A stretch of 64,000 nt of DNA. Source: Heloderma charlesbogerti. Its lineage: Eukaryota > Chordata > Lepidosauria > Squamata > Helodermatidae. The stretch is taken from positions 2,418,001-2,482,000 of the forward strand of contig JANEZZ010000983.1 of NCBI GenBank assembly GCA_026122225.1, written 5' to 3'. The notes below the pieces were generated by a model. That model did no database searches. It had not been told where the DNA came from and saw only the letters and a program-made list of their open reading frames with translations. Positions 1-8,732 of the stretch are shown here, one piece after another. How positions within the stretch are numbered: the first letter of the stretch is position 1; each line of letters starts with the position of its first letter. The position numbers and the translations under genes are program-made.

Positions 1-164
1 ATATTAAAAGGAAAAGGAGCCGAAAAAGAAAAGCATCACGGGTGAGATTGATTGGACCACTCCACCCCCTTAAAAGAAAAGTTGTGAGAGGAAAGAGATG
101 TCAGAAGCGATGTGTTGTAAGAAAGAAGAGACGTCCAGCTGCATCAAAAACAGATATATTTTAG
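1..164 (+). CDS. Polinton basic core-like protein, C-terminal part (cut by window edge)
   Basis: A reading frame with codons starting at base 3 is open from the window edge to a TAG at 162-164. It encodes about 53 residues very rich in Lys and Arg, with clusters such as KRKRSRKRK and RKKRRP, and ends KTDIF. A polycationic protein directly upstream of the capsid gene fits a DNA-binding virion core protein. Its stop lies 8 bases before the preferred capsid ATG at 173. The N-terminus and full length are not visible. Function is inferred from composition and position only. Confidence 0.55.
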   Translation, partial: IKRKRSRKRKASRVRLIGPLHPLKRKVVRGKRCQKRCVVRKKRRPAASKTDIF

Positions 165-172
165 ACTCAATC

Positions 173-2379
173 ATGGCTTTTATCCACTGCGGCTCTGAAG
201 AATGCACTAAATCTGAATTGGATCTATTCAGCATTGGTCCTATGCAGACCAGTACTGAGAGAAGTTTGTTTATTGAAGTACCCCCCTTGTCGGCCCTGAC
301 AGAATCTGCACCCCTAGACATCTTCATCGCAGGAAATGGTGAAGATTATATGGATCTAAATAACACCTTGCTCTTTGTGTGCTGCAAAATTGTCAATGAA
401 GATGGAAGCAACATTGCTGCAGATGCAGCAGTAGGCCTGGTGAATTACCCCATAGCATCCATCTTTAGTCAACTGGATGTAACAGTGGGGGATTGACTTA
501 TAAGTCAGAGTAATAATTCTTACCCTTATTCTGCTTTCATTGAATCTGTGCTGAACTATAGTGAGGATACTCTAGCAACACAATTCTCAGCAGACCTATT
601 TTACAAAGATACAACCGGGGAACACGAATCTGTGGGTCTGGACGGAAACAATCAAGGCTTCATTAAAAGAGCAAACCTAGCAGCTCAAAGCCGAAAAATA
701 GAGCTATTGGGACATCTTCACACTGATCTGTTTTTTCAGGAAAAACTGTTGTTAAATGGAGTTGATGTGAAAATTAAACTTACATGCAACAAAGTTGCTT
801 TCTGCTTAATGACAGAAAGCGCAGCAAGATGTTACAGACTGCAAGTTTTGTCAGCTTCCCTTTTTGTGAAAAAAGTGAGGGTGGCCCCTGGCATTCGCTT
901 AGGCCATGCAGAGGTTCTGTTGACAGCCAATGCCAAATACCCCATGGATCGTGTGAGTATGAAAGTGTTTAGCATTCCAAGAGGAAGCCGTGTTGCCAAT
1001 CAGGAAAACCTGTTTTGGGGGCAATTGCCTAAACAGGTCGTTATAGGCCTAGTGGATAATGATTCCTTCAGCAGAGCTTTCAATAAAAATCCATTTAATT
1101 TTCAGCATTGTGATATTAATTTCGCAGCTCTTTATCTGGATGGAGAGCAAATCCCCACGAAGCCACTCCAACCCAATTTTGAAAATGGAAACTTTGTAAG
1201 AGAATACATGAGTCTGGTACAAACAGCCAGCAAACATATGAAAGATAGGGCCCTTTTAATTAACCGTGAGGAGTATGCGAACAGTTACACACTTTTTGCA
1301 TTCGACCTGATGCCAGACCAAGAATGCAGAGATCACTATTCTTTGATTAAAACTGGGAACCTGAGAGCAGAATTCCATTTTGCTAAAGCCCTGGCCGCCA
1401 TGGTCAACATGATTATTTATAGGGGTGGACGAAAGTCACTTACCTGTCCTCGAAGGCCGTTCGCGGTGGGGGGGAGCGCTTCGCTGCTCCCCCCGTGAAG
1501 TTCAGGCCAGGAGGGGAGGCTTCCCGCCTCGCCCGGCCAAAATTCAGGCCGGGGAGGAGGCGCCTCGCCTCGCCCGGTCGCGAATGCGAAAGTAAAAAAA
1601 AAAAAAGCCCCCTAGATCTGCAAAGTCAGCTGTGATAGGCTACGTGAATTGTCATGTAGCCTATCACGGGTGACTTTAAAAAAAAAAAAAAAAAGCACGT
1701 ACGCGAATGGCGGCCCCCATAGGGAGCCGCCATTCACGTTCCTTATTTAGTGGCTGTAATATACGTAAATGTTTACGTAGACTACGGCGAAAATAAGGGC
1801 AACGCAAATAGCGTTGCCCTTATTTTCACCGTAGTCTACGTAAACATTTACGTAGACTACAGCCACCAAATAAGGAACGGGAATGGCGGCTCCCTATGGG
1901 GGCCGCCATTATCCGTACACTCTTTTTTTTTTTTTTTAAGTCACCCGTGATAGGCTACGTGACGATTCACGTAGCCTATCACGGCTGACTTTGCAAATCT
2001 AGCCGTGATAGGCTACGTCAATCGTCACGTAGCCTATCAGGGGGCGTTTTTTTTTTTTTTCTTTCATTACAATGGCGGCGGCGGCAGCCGGTCAAAAGAC
2101 CGGCTGCCACTCCCGCCTCGCTCGAACACCCGCCGAACCGTCGGCCGGACCAGCCACCGGGAGGGACATTTGCAAAAGGTAAGTCCCATCCCGGGGGGGG
2201 GTGCAGGGGGGGGTGCAGAGGATTTCTCTCCGAAACTTGTTCGGGGGGCCGAACACGTTGGCGCTCGACCCCCCGAAGTCTCGGGGAGAAATTCTCCGCC
2301 ATCCCTAATTGTTTATGGTGTTTTTGACAATGTGATAGAAATAAATCACAGGAGAAATGTCCTGTTTGACTATATGTAA
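173..2379 (+). pseudogene. Polinton jelly-roll capsid protein (F54H12.2-like), broken by a stop and an FB-hAT insertion
   Basis: The coding sequence lies in two pieces, 173-1419 and about 2308-2379, separated by an 888-bp FB-hAT element. The 8-bp target duplication (1412-1419 and 2308-2315) makes the two pieces agree in frame, giving about 436 codons, close to the usual length of the F54H12.2-like Polinton capsid family. The frame also has an in-frame TGA at 494-496, with clear family sequence on both sides. Recognisable features are LNYSEDT, LHTDLFFQ, NPFNFQH and a C-terminus ending NVLFDYM. The ATG at 173 is preferred over 98 because the upstream basic gene ends at 164 and MAFIHCGSEEC looks like the family start. 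I take this as the major capsid protein; the choice between major and minor capsid is from memory of the family. Confidence 0.82.
1420..2307 (+). mobile_element. FB-hAT foldback element (in capsid gene)
   Basis: Ends TAGGGGTGG and CATCCCTA; target duplication ATTATTTA / ATTGTTTA (one mismatch). The centre is a palindrome near 1808 (GGGCAACGCAAATAGCG), flanked by arms holding GTCTACGTAAA, AATGGCGGC and GATAGGCTACGT hairpins. The left arm has one GATAGGCTACGT hairpin (1633-1668) where the right arm has two (1949-1983 and 2006-2040). AG|GTAAG-type donors point outward near 1440 (reverse) and at 2178/2179. An internal TAC-AATGGCGGCGG start-like site lies near 2070. No transposase is encoded. Confidence 0.9.
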
Positions 2380-2380
2380 C

Positions 2381-3767
2381 ATGGATAGCGTGCAGCTAAC
2401 TCGTGTGCTATCTTCAAGCTCCTACACCAGAAAGATTTTCTACGTAGGGGTGGACGAAAGTCCCTTACCTGTCGTCGAAGGACGTTCGCGGTGGGGGGGA
2501 AGTGCTTCGCTGCTCCCCCCGCGAAGTTCAGGCCAGAGGGGAGGCTTCCCGCCTCGCCCCGGCCGAAATTCAGGCCGGGGGGGAGGCTTCCCGCCTCGCC
2601 CGGCCGCGAACGCCAAAGTTTTTTTTTTAAAAAAAAAAACGCCCCCTGATAAGCTACGTGACGATTCTCGTAGCCTATCATGGCTAGATCTGCAAAGTCA
2701 GCCGTGATAGGCTATGTCAGTCGTCACGTAGCCTATCATGGGTGACTTAAAAAAAAAAAAAAGCGCGTACGGATAATGGCGGCCCCCATAGGGAGCCGCC
2801 ATTCGCGTTCCTTATTTGGTCGCTGTAGTCTACGTAAATGTTTACGTAGACTACAGCAACCAAATAAGGAATGGGAATGGCGGCTCCCTATGGGGGCCGC
2901 CATTATCCGTACGCGCTTTTTTTTTTTTTTTTAAAGTCACACATGATAGGCTACGTGACGATTGACGTAGCCTATCACGGCTCACTTTGCAAATCTAGCC
3001 GTGATAGGCTACGTGAATCGTCACGTAGCCTATCAGGGGCCTTTTTTTTTTTCTTTGATTGCAATGGCGGCGGCGGCTCCCACCCTGCTCGAACACCCGC
3101 CGAACCGCTGGCCGGACCCGCCACCGGGAGGGACATTTGGTGAAGGTAAGTCCCGTCCCGGGGGGGGGTGGGGGGCGGGGGGGTTCGGAGGATTTCTCCC
3201 CGAAACTTGTTCGGGGGGCCGAGCACGTTGGCGCTCGGCCCCCTGAAGTTTTGGGGAGAAATTCTCTGCCATCCCTATTTCTACGGCGTGTTTCCTTGTG
3301 ACATGCTTCCCAGTGGAAGGGTACACCAAAGGCCTGTGGGGTTAGTAGTCAATACCCACCCCCACAACCTACCTGGAGAACACTGGCTGGCCATCTATTT
3401 GACAGAGGATAAAAGTGGAGAGTTTTTTTATTCCTACGGGCACCCGCCCAACCACCGCCTCTTCCCTAAAGCCATCATTATTTTTTTAAGAAAAAATTCC
3501 AGGAAGACTGTATTTCAACCCAGGCAACTCCAAGCCGATGAGTCCGTGGTTTGTGGCTACCACTGTGTATTTTTCCTACAGCAGCGTTGTAAAGACCTAA
3601 CATTTAAACAGATTCAAGAACTGCATTCTCACAATTTAGAAAGAAATGATCAAATGGTGGAACATTTTGTGAAAAACAAGAACATGTCCAGGCATGCCTT
3701 AAACATGTTCCAACCTGCCCAACGCTGTAGATCATGCCGTGATTTTCATAGCCATATTTCCCAATAA
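2381..3767 (+). pseudogene. Polinton adenain-like cysteine protease, split by an FB-hAT element
   Basis: Coding pieces are 2381-2444 and about 3278-3767, separated by an 833-bp FB-hAT with a perfect 8-bp duplication TTTCTACG. The pieces agree in frame and total about 181 residues, near the size of adenovirus-type proteases. The start ATG is one base after the capsid stop at 2377-2379. The catalytic His lies in GEHWLAIYL, and the Gln and Cys region is visible as PRQLQ and VVCGYHCVFF. The acidic member of the triad is expected in the block reading EFFYSYG, where a Tyr is found instead, so activity is doubtful even apart from the insertion. AATAAA follows at 3763-3768, overlapping the stop. The protein would mature virion precursors. 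Confidence 0.85.
2445..3277 (+). mobile_element. FB-hAT foldback element (in protease gene)
   Basis: Ends TAGGGGTGG and CATCCCTA with perfect target duplication TTTCTACG (2437-2444, 3278-3285). Both arms keep two GATAGGCTACGT hairpins, but the AACGCAAATAGCG centre of the neighbouring copy is absent, so the middle is the GTCTACGTAAATGTTTACGTAGAC hairpin region (about 2828-2862). Outward donors lie near 2465 (reverse) and 3145. It sits only 137 bases from the previous copy, in the next gene. Confidence 0.92.
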
Positions 3768-3996
3768 AGCACCCTCTATTGGGTTTTTTTAAAAACAAAG
3801 AATGTCTTGTCTGTATGTTTTCTAACTGTTTACCCTATTCTCACAATTTAGAAAGAAATGATCAAATGGTGGATCATTTTGTAAAAAACAAGAAGAACAT
3901 GCCCAGGCATGCCTTAGACATGTTCCAACTTGCCCAACACTGTAGATCATACCATGATTTTCATAGCCGCATTTCCCAGTAAAGCATCCTCTAGTG
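3626..3996 (+). repeat. Tandem duplication of the protease gene 3' end (212-bp period)
   Basis: The sequence from TTCTCACAATTTAGAAAG at 3626 through the gene end and poly(A) region recurs at 3838 with about 90% identity. The second copy retains the last protease codons and a TAA at 3980-3982, has three extra bases, and has AGTAAA in place of AATAAA. It was produced after the gene and would not be read as part of the protease. The motif TCTGTATGTTTTCT (near 3809) recurs again near 4964, beyond the CR1 insertion. Confidence 0.85.
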
Positions 3997-4007
3997 GGTT
4001 TAAAAGA

Positions 4008-4938
4008 AAATTAATGACTTGGAGGAGGAGGTGCAGGGAATGCTGATAAAATTTGCAGATGACACCAAATTGGGCAGGATAGCTAATACTTTGGAAGACA
4101 GAAACAAAATTCAAAGTGATCTGGATAGACTGGAGTGCTGGGCAGAAAACAACAGAATGACATTTAATAGGGATAAATGCCAAGTTCTGCACCTATGAAA
4201 AAGAAACCAAATGCACAGTTACAAGATGGGGGATATGTGGCTCAACAACACTACAAGCGAGAAGGATCTTGGAATTGTTGTTGATCACAAGCTGAATATG
4301 AGCCAACAATGTGATGTGGCTGCAAAAAAGGCAAATGCTCTTTTGGGTGGCATTAATAGAAGCATAGCTTCCAAATCCCAGGAAGTACTAGTTCCCCTCT
4401 ACTCAGCACTGGTTAGGCCTCATCTGGAGTACTGTGTCCAGTTGTGGGCACCACACTTTAAGAAGGATGCAGACAAGCTGGAGAGCGTTCAGTGGAAGGC
4501 AACAAAGATGATCAGAGGACTGGAAACAAAGCCCTATGAGGAGAGACTGAATGAACTGTGCCTATTTAGCCTTGAGAAGAGAAGGCTGAGGGGAGATATG
4601 ATAGCACTCTTCAAGTACTTGAAAGGTTGTCACAGAGAAGAAGGCCAGGATCTCTTCTTGATCATCCCAGAGTGCAGGACACGGAATAATGGGCTCAAGT
4701 TACAGGAAGCCAGATTCCGGCTGAACATCAGGAAAACCTTCCTGACTGTTAGAGCAATAGGACAATGGAACCAATTACCTAGGGAGGTGGTGGGCTCTCC
4801 CACACTGGAGGCATTCAAGATGAGGCTGGACAGCCATCTGTCAGGGATGCTCTGACTTGGATTCCTGAATTGAGCAGGGGGTTGGACTCAATGGCCTTGT
4901 AGGCCCCTTCTAACCCTACTATTCTATGATTCTATGAA
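4008..4938 (+). mobile_element. CR1 LINE fragment, 5'-truncated, + strand
   Basis: The fragment starts inside the CR1 reverse transcriptase near AATGACTTGGAGGAGGAGG and runs to the 3' end ATTCTATGATTCTATGA. The readable protein (4211-4855) has the CR1 blocks [18 protein letters not shown] and [12 protein letters not shown]. It sits in the intergenic space between the protease and the - strand structural gene, splitting the second copy of the 212-bp duplication from its downstream part. One frame change near 4195 separates the ADDT region from the rest. Confidence 0.9.
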
Positions 4939-5019
4939 AAAAAGAAAAAGAAAAAAATTCTTATCTGTATGTTTTCTCACCATTTACCCTTAAAGTAGAC
5001 AGGCACAGCACAGATTACT

Positions 5020-5781
5020 TTAAGTAAGTTTTTTTATAAATACTAATTTATTTTTAGTCCTGATAAACAAAAACCACAAAAGGTTACTACATAAGCTGAA
5101 CCAGGTAGGAACATCAGAACGCTTTTGTTTTTTAGCACTTGTAGAGGTGTGCAACAACATTGGCGTCCTGCCTTTGGGGGTCTTTAGGTAGTCCAAGGTT
5201 TCTCTATGGGTAGGATTACCCACTACAGATGATGGAACATTTAATTCAGTCAGACCACTCATAAAAACATCCCATCCTTTTGGGGCATGCTTGGTTTTCA
5301 GGGTCTGTGTGATCCCCATCACCGAATCCAGAATATTGGAACCAGGTACAGCCACTCCCTTGTACACAAAGGCCTCTTTCTCATCCCACAAAGAAACATT
5401 TCTGTTTTGCTGCATTTTGATCAATAGGAGCCTTGCATTGTTCTTATATCTAGCAGGAAGACTGTCCAGTACTTCTTGGAAGACATTGTCAGAGATTACT
5501 GATGCTTCCACAGAGGCTTGCTGTGGCTGAGGTAGAAACAGGTTTAGGTTTTCTTTCTCCACCTCCCTCTGTCTTACATGGGTTAGATATTTTTGAAGCA
5601 AAGAAGCATAACGTTTAACTTTTTTATGTTCTGTTAAGTCACTCCTGTGGAGAATTCCCTGCATCTCAGTATCTAGTGAGCTGATTGCAGCAGTTCTGAT
5701 GTTTTCCTCCTTAGGAGGTAGACCCTTTAATTTTTCCAGCTGTTGGCTAGGGACCAAATACATCTTTTCAGCATACTCCAT
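5020..5781 (-). CDS. Polinton conserved structural-type protein, about 250 aa
   Basis: An open reading frame starting at the ATG MEYAEKMYLVP. The ATG overlaps the stop of the upstream small gene as TGATG, so the two are tightly coupled. The N-terminal half is rich in charged helical sequence (HKKVKRYASLLQKYL) and the C-terminal half includes LLIKMQQNRN and TPKGRTPMLL. I recognise it as a recurrent Polinton protein next to the ATPase block, but not its exact role; a minor virion or assembly protein is possible. An AATAAA on this strand (5052-5047) lies inside the last codons, so the original stop may have been slightly earlier. No internal stop is seen. Confidence 0.68.
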   Translation of the reverse strand: MEYAEKMYLVPSQQLEKLKGLPPKEENIRTAAISSLDTEMQGILHRSDLTEHKKVKRYASLLQKYLTHVRQREVEKENLNLFLPQPQQASVEASVISDNVFQEVLDSLPARYKNNARLLLIKMQQNRNVSLWDEKEAFVYKGVAVPGSNILDSVMGITQTLKTKHAPKGWDVFMSGLTELNVPSSVVGNPTHRETLDYLKTPKGRTPMLLHTSTSAKKQKRSDVPTWFSLCSNLLWFLFIRTKNKLVFIKKLT

Positions 5782-6110
5782 CACTGATTGGCTAAAAACC
5801 CGGTGAGCAGGGGGACTGCAAAACTTAGTAACGGTCCAAGAAACCCACCAGATTGTCTCAGCAGATGCTTCTTTCTTCTCAGAGAGACTTTCTTGTTACT
5901 CAGGCTATTAATAAGGTTACATTTCTTTCTTAATGTACGTACCTGTTGGGGAGATAGAGGAATGTTGCCTTTTAAGGTAATGAGTGCTATTTCTGAGATG
6001 GATGCAATCAGATCATCAGATGCTGCACATAAAATGGCTTTCCTCTGGCGTTGCGGTGCCTTAATAAGAATTTTTAAGAGTGCCAAATTTCTCTTTACAT
6101 GGTTAGACAT
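5781..6110 (-). CDS. Polinton small basic protein with hydrophobic C-terminus, 109 aa
   Basis: An intact ORF from MSNHVKRNLALLK to FLANQ. The middle is strongly basic (RTLRKKCN, SLRRKKHLLR) and the end is a hydrophobic glycine/leucine patch, GGFLGPLLSFAVPLL. This layout, basic then membrane-active-like, resembles small virion proteins of adenovirus-like viruses and is repeatedly found beside the ATPase in Polintons. Its stop overlaps the next gene's start. Role is inferred from composition: DNA binding plus membrane interaction. It has no frameshift or stop. Confidence 0.68.
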   Translation of the reverse strand: MSNHVKRNLALLKILIKAPQRQRKAILCAASDDLIASISEIALITLKGNIPLSPQQVRTLRKKCNLINSLSNKKVSLRRKKHLLRQSGGFLGPLLSFAVPLLTGFLANQ

Positions 6111-6202
6111 GTTGCCTTGCAGAGGAGCTGGGCATCAATAGATGGGCTAGCACTAAAGGTGAAGCCTTTTGTAACCAGATGGAGCTTTTTTCATGGTGCA
6201 CA

Positions 6203-6874
6203 CTACAGGCAATCTGGTGGAAAAAGACCTGTTCTTAACCTGTACGTTTCTCGGGTAGATGCATTTAAATCTACCACCAGATAACCATAAGGTTTGCTTG
6301 TCGAATCTGCAAACGCCTCCATGAAGAATTGACTGTTTTGTGGGTACATTTGACCAGCTAAAATCACAGTTTGTAATTTATCCCTGGGATTTTTGAACAG
6401 CACCATATATTTTGCATTTAGGCTGATGGTGCGGTTGCTTTTTCCCTTGCAGAAAATATTCTGCATGATGAAAAAACTACTGAAGTTCCTGTGGTGTACG
6501 TACTGAGTAAAGGCCTTTTCGACTTCGCAGCTCTCAGACGCCGACAACATCAGATCTTCTATCACCAAAGAATTTACTTTATTGAGGGGTAACAAATCAT
6601 TATCATCAAATTTTGCAGGCAAACCCTCCACAAACTGAATAAATGGGTATTTACATAACAGATCCTCATACAGAAGCTGCCAACAACCATAACACCACAC
6701 AATATTTTCAGGTACAACCAAGAACACACTGTGAGCATTGTCCAGCATACTTTTGATGAAAAAGCTTTTCCCACAGTTGCTAGGCCCTGCTAGAATGGCT
6801 GAAAAGGGGTGTTGCCAGTGTGTATTCATACTCAAAATCCGTAAGGCAGTGTGATTACGGATTACAAAATCCAT
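6203..6874 (-). CDS. Polinton FtsK/HerA-type genome-packaging ATPase, 223 aa
   Basis: A single open frame of the A32-like / HerA-FtsK packaging ATPase family. Walker A is ILAGPSNCGKSFFI (residues about 27-40) and Walker B is NSLVIEDLML (about 103-112). Downstream blocks HHRNFSSFFIMQNIF and LFKNPRD match the conserved family core with its sensor region. In virions of this class it drives DNA into the capsid using ATP. The length is normal, and the ATG at 6874 lies 27 bases after the PolB stop. It looks fully coding, unlike the polymerase and capsid genes around it. Confidence 0.9.
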   Translation of the reverse strand: MDFVIRNHTALRILSMNTHWQHPFSAILAGPSNCGKSFFIKSMLDNAHSVFLVVPENIVWCYGCWQLLYEDLLCKYPFIQFVEGLPAKFDDNDLLPLNKVNSLVIEDLMLSASESCEVEKAFTQYVHHRNFSSFFIMQNIFCKGKSNRTISLNAKYMVLFKNPRDKLQTVILAGQMYPQNSQFFMEAFADSTSKPYGYLVVDLNASTRETYRLRTGLFPPDCL

Positions 6875-7715
6875 AAGGCAGTTATTACCCTTCAGTAATA
6901 ATTATTTTATCATATACCACCTTTTGAGTTTTCCTGAGAGTCTTTTGTTCCTTAAAATACCTGGCTGCTGTACGACAATCTCACAAGGCGGTCTGTGCTC
7001 CCTGTCTGAGATGTAGGCAAAAACTAAGTCTTTGAGACTGTTGAAATTAATTTTTTCACAGTTAGTGGTGTTCAATGAAATGCCTTTGACCATCAAAAAA
7101 ACTTTCCGTTCTCCTGAAAGTTTAAAACCATAAGATTTAGGACCAGCCAACACAAACTCTGTGATACATTTATCTGCAGGGATTTCGCTTGTGAGGTCTC
7201 CTAAGTAATCTCTGAGAGGGGGTATCTACTGCCCCTCCCTACTCACAAATATCACAGAATCTGTATCATGATATAAACAGAGCTCTTGCAAGCCATCTAG
7301 CAAAGTGTAGAGCTTCAGCCGAGCATATGCTGTTGTAAAGGCAGCTATGAACACATTCTTCCTTCCTAGAGTTATCATGCGGTCTTCAGAATGTTTCCAG
7401 GACATGCATGCTGCATCAGTATCGATAAATTCACACATTGAAACCTCATAAGCATCAGAAAACAGAATCTGAAATAACTCATCAGGGTCTCTCACCACTT
7501 GTGTGTTAGGCAGATTTGTCCTCTGGCCAAATTTCCCCCACAGAGAATTTAAAAATAATTTTGCAATTTGATGTTTTGTGGGGTTCATGGCAATCTCATC
7601 AGCATGCAACACCACCCCTTCATTTTGGAGATAATCAGCAATATATCACTGTTTATCTTCTGTGCTGACACACCAGTGTGGGTGCCCTGAAGCCTCCTGT
7701 TTTTGGTGAAGGTGC

Positions 7716-8254
7716 TGTCAGGAGCGCCCTGGCGGCCTCTTTCAGTCTACTCCAATAGCTAACTCAAGACACAGACAAAAGGATTCTTTTCAAGGCTTTA
7801 ATCCTTTTACAACTTAATGACTCTTTCAGATGCAAATCACCAGCGACTAAGCAAGGAACAGCAGAGTAGCCTATGCTCCAGGTTAGGCAGTTGGTCCCCA
7901 TTTGAAGGAGAATCACGGGAAGACCCTGAACTTATGGGCTAGGGAGAGATCCTCCCTCTTTCCCTTGGGTCCTCGGGACGCAACCGTTGCTTGCGCGCCA
8001 AACGAGCACTACACCTCCTTTCCGCACCTTCCAGCTGTCGTCACTTCTGGTGTTGGCGTCAAGCATCCAGCAAGCCCCCCTCCTGCACTTTCTCACTGCC
8101 AGGGTCGCTATCTATCCCAGGAATACTGGCAGGAGGAATCTCTGCCAGCTGCTGTGCCTGTGAGAGATGAGCATGCTCCTCTCCCACAGATTGCTGTTCC
8201 TCCTCAGAATCAGAACTGCTCTGGGGTTCTATCAGCTCAGTTTCCTCCCTGACA
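7716..8254 (-). mobile_element. Solo LTR, Ty3/gypsy- or ERV-like, inside PolB
   Basis: Plus-strand ends TGTCAGGAGC and CCCTGACA form an inverted TGTCAGG/CCTGACA pair, flanked by a perfect 5-bp duplication GGTGC (7711-7715, 8255-8259). A - strand ATTAAA (7802-7797), about 80 bases from the 3' end, suggests the LTR is transcribed leftward. No internal retroviral sequence remains, so this is a solo LTR left by recombination. PolB family sequence resumes on both sides. Confidence 0.82.
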
Positions 8255-8732
8255 GGTGCATGTCTGAAAACAAATGGGTGGTCTACTTTTCAAAATGCCA
8301 GACTTCATAAATTTTCACAACCTTGTAGCCCTTTTCTACAGCTGCATTCAGCTCAACAGTGCACCATGTTCCTAGCAGAGCCTGTTCCTCATCAGAATGT
8401 TTACATGTTTCCTGCTGCTGCGCTGCTGCACAAGCTGCACACAGGGCAAACATGAGCTTTCCGCCCACCTTGGTAGGGAGGACCGGGAAGAAAAGACCTC
8501 GGTGGGTAAACTTTAACCTTTGCAATCCCAAAGTAATCTGAGAGCAGTTTAAAGTTCTTATACATTATTTTGGGGTGACAACAAGGGTATGCTTTATTCT
8601 TGTTCACATAGGGATACAGGCTTGTAAAATCATAGTAATGAATCTGTTCCCCATCTTCAGGTTTATAATACAGACAGACCACATAGGTACGCCCCCCAAA
8701 GAGAGCATCTCTAGGTTCTAGAGGGTCTGGAA

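Noticed and set aside
98..172. Upstream ATG at 98 as the capsid start
   Set aside because: It overlaps the basic ORF by 67 bases; the ATG at 173 follows that ORF's stop and matches the expected family start.
1600..2065. CRISPR-like array of repeated palindromes
   Set aside because: Repeats are inverted, unequal in spacing, lie inside transposons with target duplications, and occur in vertebrate DNA.
1750..3246. Long Ala/Gly/Pro/Arg-rich ORFs on both strands across the GC-rich arms
   Set aside because: They are by-products of inverted GC-rich repeats in FB-hAT elements. Similar ORFs appear on both strands in many other copies and end at element borders.
7902..8252. A 116-aa ORF as a gene
   Set aside because: It lies wholly within the solo LTR and runs against its likely direction.
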